Positions 23,865-33,287 of a DNA stretch of 64,000 nucleotides are shown here, piece after piece. The position numbers and the translations under genes were made by a program. How positions within the stretch are numbered: position 1 is the stretch's first letter; every line of letters starts with the position of its first letter. Origin of the DNA: Maribacter hydrothermalis (GTDB taxonomy: Bacteria; Bacteroidota; Bacteroidia; Flavobacteriales; Flavobacteriaceae); the NCBI RefSeq assembly GCF_001913155.1, contig NZ_CP018760.1:3844001-3908000 (forward strand), in the 5' to 3' direction. Below the pieces are notes generated by a model, which worked only from the letters and a program-made list of their open reading frames with translations, was not told the DNA's origin and did no database searches.

Positions 23865-26392
23865 CCTTTTATTTGCTCTTTTATCTCTACTTTATCTTTA
23901 CCTACTGATAGCATATTAGAAAATAATTTATAGGCTCCAGGTACTCCAACGGGTAATTCCCTGAAAAAACTTAGTCCGGTATAAATATAGTTTCCCTTTC
24001 CATAAGGGGCAATTAAAAGACTCCCTTTTGTACTTTCTTCATCCTTATCATGCATACTTAAAATAGGAGTAAATTCTGAACCCCATTTATCTGGAAAATA
24101 TAACCCTCTTTCCTGAACCCAACCTTGAAAATCATTTGCATTAATTTTATTCGGAAAGTTTACTAGTGAATTATCTTTTGCAATTATTTCAACTTCAGAG
24201 TTTTCATTTGTTACTCTATCTCTTGAAATTTCCAGTTCAAAAGGTGCAATATTTTCAAATTGACTTCCCCATCTACTGGCCGTATTATATTGCACAATAA
24301 CAGTGCCACCATTTTTGGCATAATCTAATATAAATCGTTGTTTAAATTTTAGCTCGTCCACGACATTGTAAGCACGAATTCCTAATACTACGGCATCATA
24401 TTTTGCAAGAGATTCCTCAGTAATTGTACTTGGATCAATTATTTGAACATTGTAACCAATTTGTTCAAGACTAGTGGGTACTTCATCGCCAGCACCCATA
24501 ATATAGCCAATATTATCACCTGCTTTTTCTATGTTTAAACGAACGACTTTGGCTTCTGAAGGTAAAAGTACCATTTGGGTAGGTATATGATCATAAGCAA
24601 TCGTAATTAATTCTTTAGTTATTTCTCTTCCATTTAGTTTTATCATAGGTGTAATGGAATTTTCATTTTCTAATGAGGGCGGACTTAAATTAAAATAGAC
24701 GGTTTTTTCATCTCCTTTTTTAGCAATAAAAAATGCTTGCTCTTTTTTGTCTACTTGCCAACCTTCACCATATTTTAATTCTATGCTGCCAGAGATACTA
24801 TCTTGGTGTGCCTTTATAATAACAGGAATTCTTTTTTCGGAAGCATCGGCAAATATAATCACCTTATCAGCGAAACTTGCTGTAGCTTCCGGTAGTATTT
24901 CAAAAGGTTGGTATATTTCACCTTTTTCTGGCTTTGCGAACTTATATACCACTGATTTTTTTATAGGAATACTTACTCCATTAAAATCTAAATTAAAGGT
25001 AGCTACAAAAGCACTTGGGGATTCTGGCTTACCTATTAAATTATTATTTTTTACCGTATACGTGCCTAAAGTTCCTTTTTCAATTAACCAATACGGACTT
25101 GTGAATTCTGTAGTTGTTGGTATATGGAGCGCTATTTTTTTATCAAAAAATTCATTGTTCTTTAACGCTACAGCATTTAACTGCAAGTCTTGGTCATTTA
25201 TGTAAACGGATTTTATTTTAGCATTTATGGTACTACGATTTAGCGCTTGAATTTGAACGCTTACCGTTTCCCCAGGGTTTGCATAAGATGTTTCTGTTGA
25301 AGCTTCTAAATACAAACCAGATATTGCGGATATTATATTAGTTAGCTCTTCGGTTTTAATTTCTTTCCAATGTTTATCGGTCGTTTTTTGTAAAAGTGTA
25401 TACGCCTTTAGTAAAGAGGGTAAATGTTCTGACGGATTTATAAAATTGAAATTACGCTGAACTTCATATAGAATTTCGCCAATGGCTTTCCCTCCTTTTA
25501 TTCTTGACCAACTTGTGTCTATTCCATCAAAAAGATTGTTTTTATCATTAGGTAAATCTCCTTTTAACAATTCTACATACTCACTTTCTGATCCCCTTGC
25601 GGTTAGCCGTCCAAAACCCTGACACAGGTGCTGACTGCTAGCTAAAGAAGCTATTTCATTATTAGACATGCCTAGCATTGGATAATATACACCAACATCC
25701 ATGCTTAGCAATTTCGATTTATCAGCTTCTTCAAATTTTTCTTGACTTCCGTAAAACCACCATGACGTATTAAAAAACAATCTTTTTGGTTGCCAGGTGC
25801 TGGAAGTTGATAATTGATTAGGATAAGCAGTTGGGTCATTAGCAAGGTCAAAAGCTTCATAACTTAACATGGCAGACGAAGTATGGTGACCATGAGTACT
25901 ACCTGGCGACCTGTGGTCAAATCTATTAATTATTACATCTGGTTTAAATTGGCGTATTACTTTTACTACGTCTCCCAGTATAGTTTCCTTGTTCCATATT
26001 TCTAATGTTTCATTAGGGTGTTTAGAGTAGCCAAAATCATTGGCGCGCGTAAAAAATTGTTCACCACCATCTACTTTTCTTGCGGCTAATAATTCTTGTG
26101 TGCGCAAAACTCCTAAAAGTTCTCGCAATTCTGGCCCAATTAAATTTTGACCACCATCACCACGGGTTAAGGAGAGGTATGCGGTTCTTGCTTTGGTATT
26201 ATTTGCTAAATAAGATATTAGTCGTGTATTCTCGTCATCTGGATGAGCTGCGATATATAATGCCGAACCTAAAAAGTTTAATTCCTCAATAGAATGATAT
26301 ATATCTGAAGGAGAAGCTTTCTTTGGAGCCTGAGAATTTATCGTATTAAATAAAAACAGACTATAAGTTAAAAGCCCTAATAATTGGCGCAT
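23861..26392 (-). CDS. Exported PIG-L (LmbE-like) family deacetylase, large form
   Basis: An 843-residue periplasmic protein. After a signal peptide (about 1-21) comes a PIG-L/LmbE deacetylase domain (about 40-280): the zinc motif AHPDDENT (His50, Asp52, Asp53), SLTRGDGGQNLIGPEL, and the second zinc/active-site region RFDHRSPGSTHGHH. The rest (300-840) is beta-rich with a glutamine-amidotransferase-like segment (YDAVVLGIRAYNVVDEL, GGTVIVQYNT). Family members remove N-acetyl groups from amino sugars; in Bacteroidetes these large exported forms are uncharacterised. It heads the operon with the small membrane protein, symporter and galK. An exact -7 box (TATATTTG, 26425-26418) with CAA/TTG 17 bp upstream precedes it. 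Confidence 0.88.
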   Translation of the reverse strand: MRQLLGLLTYSLFLFNTINSQAPKKASPSDIYHSIEELNFLGSALYIAAHPDDENTRLISYLANNTKARTAYLSLTRGDGGQNLIGPELRELLGVLRTQELLAARKVDGGEQFFTRANDFGYSKHPNETLEIWNKETILGDVVKVIRQFKPDVIINRFDHRSPGSTHGHHTSSAMLSYEAFDLANDPTAYPNQLSTSSTWQPKRLFFNTSWWFYGSQEKFEEADKSKLLSMDVGVYYPMLGMSNNEIASLASSQHLCQGFGRLTARGSESEYVELLKGDLPNDKNNLFDGIDTSWSRIKGGKAIGEILYEVQRNFNFINPSEHLPSLLKAYTLLQKTTDKHWKEIKTEELTNIISAISGLYLEASTETSYANPGETVSVQIQALNRSTINAKIKSVYINDQDLQLNAVALKNNEFFDKKIALHIPTTTEFTSPYWLIEKGTLGTYTVKNNNLIGKPESPSAFVATFNLDFNGVSIPIKKSVVYKFAKPEKGEIYQPFEILPEATASFADKVIIFADASEKRIPVIIKAHQDSISGSIELKYGEGWQVDKKEQAFFIAKKGDEKTVYFNLSPPSLENENSITPMIKLNGREITKELITIAYDHIPTQMVLLPSEAKVVRLNIEKAGDNIGYIMGAGDEVPTSLEQIGYNVQIIDPSTITEESLAKYDAVVLGIRAYNVVDELKFKQRFILDYAKNGGTVIVQYNTASRWGSQFENIAPFELEISRDRVTNENSEVEIIAKDNSLVNFPNKINANDFQGWVQERGLYFPDKWGSEFTPILSMHDKDEESTKGSLLIAPYGKGNYIYTGLSFFRELPVGVPGAYKLFSNMLSVGKDKVEIKEQIKG

Positions 26393-26417
26393 TGTTGGAT
26401 GGTTTTGGTAGTAATTT

Positions 26418-26445
26418 CAAATATAATAAGATTAGCACCCAACAA
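26418..26445 (-). promoter_or_regulatory. Promoter of the PIG-L/symporter/galK operon
   Basis: On the minus strand, TTG at 26445-26443, a 17-bp spacer and an exact TATATTTG at 26425-26418. The box ends 25 bp before the PIG-L ATG. The spacer is a little short, so the -33 part is less certain. Confidence 0.6.
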
Positions 26446-26472
26446 GCCTTTTTTACGACTTCTTTAACAAAA

Positions 26473-27051
26473 TCAAATAGGTTGTTCTTTATCTTCTTCT
26501 ATATTTAAAAACTCACCTTGCTGGTAGGTTGAAATTAAAACAACCCCTTTTTGTAATACCAAGTTATTGGGATATGTAAGTATTTCCCCATTACTTCTTC
26601 TTAAGTGTAGGTGGAAAGCTCTTATGTCTTCAATTACAAAAGATTCTGAATTATGGCCGTCAGTTTCATTTAATTCTTTGTCTAAAATGCGAATGGTATT
26701 TCCAATCTTAAAAGGAAAAGAAAAAAAGATAATCATTCCTGCGGTTATATTACTTAAGATAGACCATTGCGCAAATAAGGCTACACCAATTACTGCGAAA
26801 ACAGAGGATAGCATAACACCCAAATCTTTATAATTAACACTCCAAACCAAAGTAAGGGCAACTATAGCCAATATGGTTAATCCAATATTGATAAATTTGA
26901 TGATTAAATTGGTGCGAACCGGGTTAAAATCGCTTAGTTTACTAACCTTGCGTACGGTTTTGGTTAATATAAATTTTAAAATTAAAATAACGATGAAAAC
27001 AATAAGACTATAGATAAGCTCATTGTAATGATTGGTAATAAATTGTTTCAT
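26473..27051 (-). CDS. Small MscS-type mechanosensitive channel
   Basis: A 192-residue inner-membrane protein: three membrane helices in the first 105 residues (LIYSLIVFIVILILKFIL, LIIKFINIGLTILAIVALTL, VMLSSVFAVIGVALFAQW). The MscS pore/beta-domain follows (ITAGMIIFFSFPFKIGNTIRI, then RRSNGEILTYPNNLVLQKGV). It is shorter than E. coli MscS (286) because the C-terminal cage domain is reduced. These channels release solutes on hypo-osmotic shock. It is the last gene of the DUF2520-kdsC-maf-lipoprotein-mscS run, with a 4-bp gap to the preceding gene. Confidence 0.9.
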   Translation of the reverse strand: MKQFITNHYNELIYSLIVFIVILILKFILTKTVRKVSKLSDFNPVRTNLIIKFINIGLTILAIVALTLVWSVNYKDLGVMLSSVFAVIGVALFAQWSILSNITAGMIIFFSFPFKIGNTIRILDKELNETDGHNSESFVIEDIRAFHLHLRRSNGEILTYPNNLVLQKGVVLISTYQQGEFLNIEEDKEQPI

Positions 27052-27055
27052 AAGA

Positions 27056-28012
27056 TTATAACCCTAAACTATCTCGCAAAGATATATCCTTATTCGAATT
27101 CTGCGACCAATATGGTGTTGTAATCCTGTTAATTATTGTGGCGGTAGAAGTTAAAATTTTAGCATTATCTCCAAAACCATCTTTATAAGTATCTGTCCAG
27201 CTTTCAATCGTATACGGAAATTCTGTTCGGAAATTTATTTTTAATGTGCGTTCCAATTCTGGATATGTTATTTCGAAGGTTTTTATCCCATCCATTTCGG
27301 TAAGCGAAGTCTTTGCGTTATATGCTTTTAATTCTTTATGGGTAAGCCTTATAAACTCTAGCGAAGGAATCATTTTTATTTCTCCAATAGGTAAATCTGT
27401 TGGGTTAATTCGAAGTTTATTCCAAATTTCATCTTCAAGATTTGTTTTATTTAGGTTGAACGTTTGGTCGGCCTCAGATTCAAAATAAGAATGTGACATC
27501 ATCTCAAAATCGTTTCTGTTATTTAGTTGTGCATATACATGCCCACACCATTCTTGAGCTGAAAAAGAAAGTTTTAGGGCGTGCTGATTATCATGAACAG
27601 GGTAAAAACTACTGGTCATGATAGAGTAGGGGTAAATCCCTGTTATATAATTTTTAGTTGCATTTAGTTTTAGTACAGAGATATTATCGTTGTCTTTCGT
27701 ATCTGATTTTACTTGTAAACCTGATAAAAAGGGTTCGGTCACAAAAATCATTACTGCTGAACCTTCTCTTATTTCACCATACCTGGCTTGTTCCAGCTCA
27801 TAAGTGGTAATCTCTGCTGTACCATTGTACCAATAGTCCTTAAACTTTTTTGAAAGCTTTTTTTTAGGCGCTTTCTGTTCTTTGTCTGTGGTATTTATGG
27901 CTATTTTATTCTTTTTAATTCCTGTATTATTTTTACAAGCTGTAAAAATAGCTACGAATGTAAAAATGCCACAAATAGTTATACTTGATTTTAAGCTTTT
28001 AAAAATTGCCAT
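27056..28012 (-). CDS. Lipoprotein of a Bacteroidetes maf-linked family
   Basis: A 318-residue protein with a lipoprotein signal (lipobox FTACKNN near residue 26) and a charged linker. A soluble domain contains KDYWYNGTAEITTYELEQARYG, an AQEWCGHVYAQL motif and FRTEFPYTIESW. Databases often label this family 'septum formation inhibitor Maf', but only because it lies beside maf; it shares no motif with Maf. Function unknown. It sits 21 bp downstream of the true maf gene and 4 bp before mscS, all on the minus strand. Confidence 0.8.
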   Translation of the reverse strand: MAIFKSLKSSITICGIFTFVAIFTACKNNTGIKKNKIAINTTDKEQKAPKKKLSKKFKDYWYNGTAEITTYELEQARYGEIREGSAVMIFVTEPFLSGLQVKSDTKDNDNISVLKLNATKNYITGIYPYSIMTSSFYPVHDNQHALKLSFSAQEWCGHVYAQLNNRNDFEMMSHSYFESEADQTFNLNKTNLEDEIWNKLRINPTDLPIGEIKMIPSLEFIRLTHKELKAYNAKTSLTEMDGIKTFEITYPELERTLKINFRTEFPYTIESWTDTYKDGFGDNAKILTSTATIINRITTPYWSQNSNKDISLRDSLGL

Positions 28013-28033
28013 TTTATTAGTTTTTAAATAAGT

Positions 28034-28621
28034 TTATTGTACCAAATTAATTAAAGTTTCATAAACCAATGTAGTTGGCAAACCAACTACGTTAGTATAA
28101 GAGCCATTTATTTCTTCTATGCCAATTAGGCCAATCCATTCTTGAATTCCATATGCACCAGCTTTATCAAAAGGTTTGAAATTCTTAATATAATACTGAA
28201 TTTCTTCAGTGGTTAAGTCTTTGAATTTTACTTTCGTTATTGAGTTTAGAACTGTTTGTTGGTTAGGGGTTGTAAAACAGACAGAAGTTATTACCTGGTG
28301 CCAATTTCCCGATAATTTTCTTAACATATCTTCCGCTTCAATGGCGTTCGCAGCTTTTGCTAAAGATTCATTTTTATGCCAAACCACCGTGTCCGAAGTT
28401 ATAAGTATATCCTTGTTATTCAGCTCATCTTTAAATGCTTCTGCTTTTAATTTTGCCAAATAGTCTGATATTTCAGCTCCTTTTAAATATGATGGGTATT
28501 CTTCATTTACAGATTTTAATCGTACTTCAAAGTCCAGTCCCATTTCCATAAAAAACTGATGCCTTCTTGGTGAACCGGAAGCTAAAATGATAGTGAATTC
28601 TTTTAGATTTTTATGAAGCAT
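28034..28621 (-). CDS. maf: Maf family nucleotide pyrophosphatase
   Basis: A 195-residue cytosolic enzyme of the Maf/HAM1 superfamily, which hydrolyses non-canonical or selected NTPs/dNTPs to the monophosphate. The signature ASGSPRRHQF (14-23) with the conserved S-x-R-R, the TSDTVV substrate motif (about 79) and the closing GAYGIQEWIGLIGIEEINGSY segment are all present. Length is standard. It is two bases downstream of the kdsC-type gene. The family prevents incorporation of modified nucleotides and affects septum formation in Bacillus. Confidence 0.94.
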   Translation of the reverse strand: MLHKNLKEFTIILASGSPRRHQFFMEMGLDFEVRLKSVNEEYPSYLKGAEISDYLAKLKAEAFKDELNNKDILITSDTVVWHKNESLAKAANAIEAEDMLRKLSGNWHQVITSVCFTTPNQQTVLNSITKVKFKDLTTEEIQYYIKNFKPFDKAGAYGIQEWIGLIGIEEINGSYTNVVGLPTTLVYETLINLVQ

Positions 28622-28623
28622 AT

Positions 28624-29151
28624 TTAATCGTTTGCAGCACTAAAATGACTCATCCAATCGCCACGTACTTTTAACACTTGTTCAATTACATCACGTACAC
28701 AACCATGGCCACCGTTAATATGTGATATATAATTACTTACATTTTTTACTTCAGCAACAGCATTTTGTGGGCAAGTAGCTAAAGCAACTTCTTTCATTGG
28801 TGGTACATCCGGTATATCATCGCCCATATATAAAATGTTTTCAGCATCAATATGGTAAATATCCATATACTCTTCTAAAGCATCGATTTTATGGTGTGCT
28901 CCCATATAAATATCGGTTATTCCAAGTGCTTTAAACCTATTTCGAACTCCTTCGTTAGTTCCTCCAGTAATAATACAAACATTATATCCCTTATTAAGAG
29001 CTACCTTAACGGCATAGCCATCTTTAACATTCATGGTCCTTAACATTTCGCCATCGGTTGTAATTATTAAACTACCGTCTGTAAATACTCCATCAACATC
29101 AAAAATAAAAGTGGTAATGTCCTTTAAAAATTCTTTATAACTCTTTTCCAT
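28624..29151 (-). CDS. kdsC: KDO-8-phosphate phosphatase-type HAD hydrolase
   Basis: A 175-residue HAD hydrolase of the KdsC group, which releases 3-deoxy-D-manno-octulosonate from its 8-phosphate for lipopolysaccharide. HAD motif I is FIFDVDGVFTDGS (about 14-26, nucleophile Asp), motif II IITGG, motif III Lys in HHKIDALEEY, and motif IV YMGDDIPDVPPM. The ATG at 29151 (MEKSYKEFL) is preferred to one 6 codons upstream; it overlaps the end of the DUF2520 gene by 17 bp. The closing GGHGCVRDVIEQVL matches the family, where that tail inserts into a neighbouring active site of the tetramer. Confidence 0.9.
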   Translation of the reverse strand: MEKSYKEFLKDITTFIFDVDGVFTDGSLIITTDGEMLRTMNVKDGYAVKVALNKGYNVCIITGGTNEGVRNRFKALGITDIYMGAHHKIDALEEYMDIYHIDAENILYMGDDIPDVPPMKEVALATCPQNAVAEVKNVSNYISHINGGHGCVRDVIEQVLKVRGDWMSHFSAAND

Positions 29152-29899
29152 GTTTTTCTTTAATAGCATTGCTTAAAAGGGTATATAATTCCCTTTGGTG
29201 ATTATTCTTTATTAGGTTTAAATGGTTGTGTAGTGTTTTTTGATCATTACGTTTTGCAGGACCTGTTTGTGCCTCAATTGGCGTTAAGTCTTCCAATTTT
29301 GCTGCCGTTTCTTTAATTAAAGGATGCAATAATTTAAAGTCTAAATTATTTTCTTCGCAAATTTCCTTTCCTATTGTATACATGTAATTGGTAAAATTAT
29401 TTACAAATACAGCGGCTACATGAATTTTTTTTCTTTGGTCGGAGTCTATTGCTATTACGGTATTACTTAATGTGTTTCCTAATTCTCTAAGTAACTTAAG
29501 ATCAACACTGGTTTTTGCTTCTATACAAATAGGTATTTCCGCAAATGATATAATTTTTCCTTTTGTAAATGTTTGCAAAGGGTAGAAAATACCTGGCTGT
29601 TTATGGCCGCTTAAAGCAGTTATAGATGTTGCTCCAGAGGTATGTACGATTATACCTTTAATATGCTTTATTTTTTGGGCTACTATACCGATAGAATCAT
29701 CTGTTATGGCTAAAATATAAATATCTGCGTTATCTATTTTGGTATAGTCGGTAGTTGTCGGTACTTTTCCCTTGGTAAAAGAGAAATGATTTTCATTTCT
29801 TCCAACTATTTGCTTAACTTCTACATTACTAGTTTTATCTAGGGCATAAAAAAGATTTTGAGCAACATTACCCGTACCGACTATAACAACTGATATCAT
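29135..29899 (-). CDS. Rossmann-like DUF2520 oxidoreductase-fold protein
   Basis: A 254-residue protein with an N-terminal dinucleotide-binding fold (VVIVGTGNVAQNL, Gly at 8, 10 and 12 of the MISVV start) and a helical C-terminal domain (DUF2520). It contains VHTSGATS and GIFYPLQTFTKGK, hallmarks of the family related to ketopantoate reductase and F420-dependent oxidoreductases. Substrate unknown. The ATG at 29899 is chosen because it starts the Rossmann strand. An exact -7 box (TATTTTTG, 29911-29904) ends only four bases before the ATG, so the mRNA may be nearly leaderless. It is the first gene of a five-gene operon. Confidence 0.85.
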   Translation of the reverse strand: MISVVIVGTGNVAQNLFYALDKTSNVEVKQIVGRNENHFSFTKGKVPTTTDYTKIDNADIYILAITDDSIGIVAQKIKHIKGIIVHTSGATSITALSGHKQPGIFYPLQTFTKGKIISFAEIPICIEAKTSVDLKLLRELGNTLSNTVIAIDSDQRKKIHVAAVFVNNFTNYMYTIGKEICEENNLDFKLLHPLIKETAAKLEDLTPIEAQTGPAKRNDQKTLHNHLNLIKNNHQRELYTLLSNAIKEKHGKEL

Positions 29900-30001
29900 G
29901 ACACAAAAATACAAAGTTTATTGAAGTGCCGTTGTAATAATATTAACAGTTTTATTGATGTTTAAAAGCGATAAAAGTGGTTCGTAAATGATGAAATACC
30001 T

Positions 30002-30009
30002 TATTTTTG
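30002..30009 (+). promoter_or_regulatory. -7 promoter box of ccsBA
   Basis: TATTTTTG matches TAnnTTTG and overlaps the TTG at 30007 that opens the longest frame, which argues against that TTG as start codon. It lies 27 bp before the ATG at 30037. Confidence 0.55.
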
Positions 30010-30036
30010 CATCTTGAAAATCAATGCCTTTCTTTC

Positions 30037-33000
30037 ATGACAGAAATGTTAAAAAAAATATTCTTTTCTACTCGTTTAATGTCCATACTATTTATCGTTT
30101 TTGCTACAGCAATGGCATTCGGTACCTTCATTGAAAGTTGGTATAGTACGGAAACAGCTCGAATCTGGATTTATAATGCTTGGTGGTTCGAAGCCATCAT
30201 GGTGTTTTTTGTTATTAACTTTTTTGGTAATATATCTAGATATCGATTACTCCGTTTAGAAAAATGGCCTGTATTGTTGCTGCATTTATCTTGGGTGTTA
30301 ATTATTATTGGCGCTTTTGTTACTCGATATATCAGTTTTGAAGGTATGATGCCAATTCGCGAAGGTAAAACGGAAAACGTTTTTTATTCGGATAAAACTT
30401 TTTTAACGGTATATGTAGATGGTGAAATTAACGGGGAGGCAAGAAGAAAAGTATTGGAAGATGACCTTATAGTTACTCCAGAAGCCATAAAATCTAACCT
30501 GCCATGGAAAGCGGATTTTAAGGGGGAGGATTTTGAAGTGTCTTTTGTTGAATTTATAAAAGGAGCCAAACAAGGTTTATTGCCAGATCCTAACGGAAAT
30601 AAATTTCTTAAGATTGTAGAAGCCGGTGATGGGGGACGTCATGATCATTATTTAGAAGATGGCAAAGTTGCTAGTATACACAATGTACTTTTTGCCTTGA
30701 ACAATAAAACAGATGGTGCCATTAATATTATGACGACAGATTCTGTTTACCAAATTCATACGCCTTTTGAAGGTGATTTTATGCGAATGGCAGACCAATT
30801 TCAAGGGTTATTGGTAAAAGATAGTCTACAGCCGTTACAGCTTCGTTCCCTTTATAACACTGCAGGTATGCAATTTGTAATTCCAGATTCTATTACGCAA
30901 GGTTCGTATGGAATTGTTGAAATTCCTGAAGCCGAGAAAACTAATATGGATCAAGATGCCATTGTTTTTGATGTTTCTGTTAAAGGAGAAACCAAGCAGA
31001 TTAAATTGTTAGGTAGTAAAGGACCTTCTGATTTTAGTGAAAAAGTAAATGTTGGCGGACTCAATTTTTCTATTCGATATGGCTCCAAAGTATATGAACT
31101 ACCTTTTGGAATTAAGTTGAACGACTTTATCGCAGAAAAATACCCTGGTACAGAGAAAGGATATGCTTCGTTTATGAGTAGAGTAACTATTGAAGATGAG
31201 CGCCCTTTTGATTACGATATTTTTATGAACCATGTACTGGACCATAAAGGTTATCGCTTTTTTCAATCGGGCTTTGATCCTGATGAAAAAGGAACAACAT
31301 TATCTGTAAATCACGACTTCTGGGGTACTTGGATTACTTACATTGGTTATTTTCTTTTATATATTGGTCTAATGGGGATAATGTTCTTTGGGAAAACTCG
31401 TTTTAAGGATTTAGCAGATTCTTTGGATAAGCTAAAGATTAAAAAGAAAAAAATGTTTGGAGTAATAGCTGTTTTAATGGCATTCTCATTTTCTTCTTTT
31501 GCACAAGAGCCACATACACCAGAAGAAGGGCATCAACAAGCCCCTAGCAAAAAACAAATTGATTCTTTGGTTGAAGCCAGTATGGTAAGTAAAGACCATG
31601 CCGATAAATTTGGTAAACTGGTTATACAAGATGATGGTGGACGAATGAAGCCTATCAACACCTTTTCATCAGAACTTCTTCGTAAATTAAGTTTAAAGGA
31701 TACGTATTTAGGTTATACATCTGATCAGATTTTGCTTTCTATGATGATGAACCCTGCGATATGGTATAACACAGAGTTTATTGCTTTAGATAAGAAATCC
31801 CAGAACGATAGTATTAGAAAAATAATAGGAATTCCGTCTGGACAGGAATATGTGAAAGCTACAGATTTCTTTGATAAAAAAGGACAATATAAATTAGAAC
31901 CGTTTTTACGGGAGGCGACAGCAACTAATAACCCAAATAAATTTCAACAAGACTTTAAAGACGCCAATATTAGATTAAGCCTTTTAAACCAAGCGTTAGG
32001 GCAAGATATAGTTAAGATATTTCCATTATTGGACGATGAAAACAACAAATGGATTTCTGCTGTAGAATATAGGGGAGGACAGTATGAAATTAGGGATTCG
32101 CTCTATTCTAACTTCGTAAAAAATGCGATGCCGTATTACCTAATGACTTTAGGTAAAGCCCAGCAGGAAGGTGATTATTCGTCTGCGGATAAGTTATTAG
32201 CTGCCTTTCAACAGAATCAGCTAAATCATGGTAGTGAAGTTTTACCGTCGAAACAAAAAATAGAAACAGAGGTAATCTATAATAAGTTGAACATTTTCAA
32301 TAGATTATATCAGTATTACGCCCTTGTAGGTCTATTAATGTTCTTTACCCTCGTTTTTCAAATTTTTAAAGACCGTTCTATTTGGAGAATTGCTATTTTC
32401 TTCTTTAAAGGAACAATTATATTACTTTTTCTTTGGCATACAGCCGGCTTAGTTTTACGCTGGTACATTTCTGGTCATGCTCCTTGGAGTGATGCTTACG
32501 AAAGTATCCTATACGTAGCTTGGGCTACCATGGGTATTGGTTGGGCTTTAGGACGTAAGAGTGACATGACGTTTGCAGCATCGGCCTTTGTAACTTCCAT
32601 GCTATTATGGATTGCACATCAAAGCTGGATTGATCCATCTATCGCTAACCTACAGCCTGTACTAGATAGTTATTGGTTAATGATACACGTTGCCGTAATT
32701 GTAGGTAGTTATGGTCCTTTAACAGTGGGTATGATTTTGGGGTTAGTTTCATTAATTTTAATGATTTTGACGACAAAGAAGAACAAGGAGCGTATGGCAA
32801 TAAATATAAAAGAATTGACCATTATAAATGAATTGGCTTTAACTACTGGTCTTGTAATGTTAACCATTGGCAACTTTTTAGGAGGACAATGGGCAAATGA
32901 AAGTTGGGGTCGTTACTGGGGCTGGGACCCAAAAGAAACATGGGCTTTGGTTTCTATTATGATTTACGCATTTGTTATACACACCAGATTAGTACCGGGA

Positions 33001-33216
33001 TTAAGAGGCAAATGGACATTTAACTTTATGAGTGTTGTTGCCTTTGGCAGTATTATGATGACATATTTCGGAGTTAACTTTTACCTAGTTGGCTTACATA
33101 GTTATGCTAGTGGTGCACAAGTGATTACACCAGTTTTTATATATTATTTAATAGCTGGAGTATTCGTATTAGGTGGTATTAGCTATTTGAGGTACAAAGT
33201 TAATTATAGCAAATAA
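30037..33216 (+). CDS. Fused ResB-CcsA cytochrome c biogenesis protein (CcsBA)
   Basis: A 1059-residue membrane protein of System II cytochrome c maturation, which moves haem to the periplasm and attaches it to CxxCH apocytochromes. The N-terminal ResB part has helices near 15-35 and 45-65 (WIYNAWWFEAIMVFFVINFFG), a long periplasmic domain and a closing helix near 440 followed by another near 480. The C-terminal CcsA part (about 760-1059) has many helices and the haem-handling WWD-type motif GRYWGWDPKETWAL, with conserved His residues in surrounding loops. The fused single-gene form is usual in Bacteroidetes. Start could be 30037 or the ATG at 30046. It would serve the cytochrome encoded at 49612. 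Confidence 0.93.
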   Translation: MTEMLKKIFFSTRLMSILFIVFATAMAFGTFIESWYSTETARIWIYNAWWFEAIMVFFVINFFGNISRYRLLRLEKWPVLLLHLSWVLIIIGAFVTRYISFEGMMPIREGKTENVFYSDKTFLTVYVDGEINGEARRKVLEDDLIVTPEAIKSNLPWKADFKGEDFEVSFVEFIKGAKQGLLPDPNGNKFLKIVEAGDGGRHDHYLEDGKVASIHNVLFALNNKTDGAINIMTTDSVYQIHTPFEGDFMRMADQFQGLLVKDSLQPLQLRSLYNTAGMQFVIPDSITQGSYGIVEIPEAEKTNMDQDAIVFDVSVKGETKQIKLLGSKGPSDFSEKVNVGGLNFSIRYGSKVYELPFGIKLNDFIAEKYPGTEKGYASFMSRVTIEDERPFDYDIFMNHVLDHKGYRFFQSGFDPDEKGTTLSVNHDFWGTWITYIGYFLLYIGLMGIMFFGKTRFKDLADSLDKLKIKKKKMFGVIAVLMAFSFSSFAQEPHTPEEGHQQAPSKKQIDSLVEASMVSKDHADKFGKLVIQDDGGRMKPINTFSSELLRKLSLKDTYLGYTSDQILLSMMMNPAIWYNTEFIALDKKSQNDSIRKIIGIPSGQEYVKATDFFDKKGQYKLEPFLREATATNNPNKFQQDFKDANIRLSLLNQALGQDIVKIFPLLDDENNKWISAVEYRGGQYEIRDSLYSNFVKNAMPYYLMTLGKAQQEGDYSSADKLLAAFQQNQLNHGSEVLPSKQKIETEVIYNKLNIFNRLYQYYALVGLLMFFTLVFQIFKDRSIWRIAIFFFKGTIILLFLWHTAGLVLRWYISGHAPWSDAYESILYVAWATMGIGWALGRKSDMTFAASAFVTSMLLWIAHQSWIDPSIANLQPVLDSYWLMIHVAVIVGSYGPLTVGMILGLVSLILMILTTKKNKERMAINIKELTIINELALTTGLVMLTIGNFLGGQWANESWGRYWGWDPKETWALVSIMIYAFVIHTRLVPGLRGKWTFNFMSVVAFGSIMMTYFGVNFYLVGLHSYASGAQVITPVFIYYLIAGVFVLGGISYLRYKVNYSK

Positions 33217-33231
33217 AAAAATATAGTATTA

Positions 33232-33262
33232 AAAAGCCTCATGGGATTTTCATGAGGCTTTT
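33232..33262. terminator. Bidirectional terminator after ccsBA
   Basis: A 12-bp stem AAAAGCCTCATG (33232-33243) / CATGAGGCTTTT (33251-33262) with a 7-base loop. It lies between convergent ccsBA and the M14 peptidase gene. Confidence 0.85.
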
Positions 33263-33287
33263 ACAATTTTAAATGGTTTGTAAGTCT

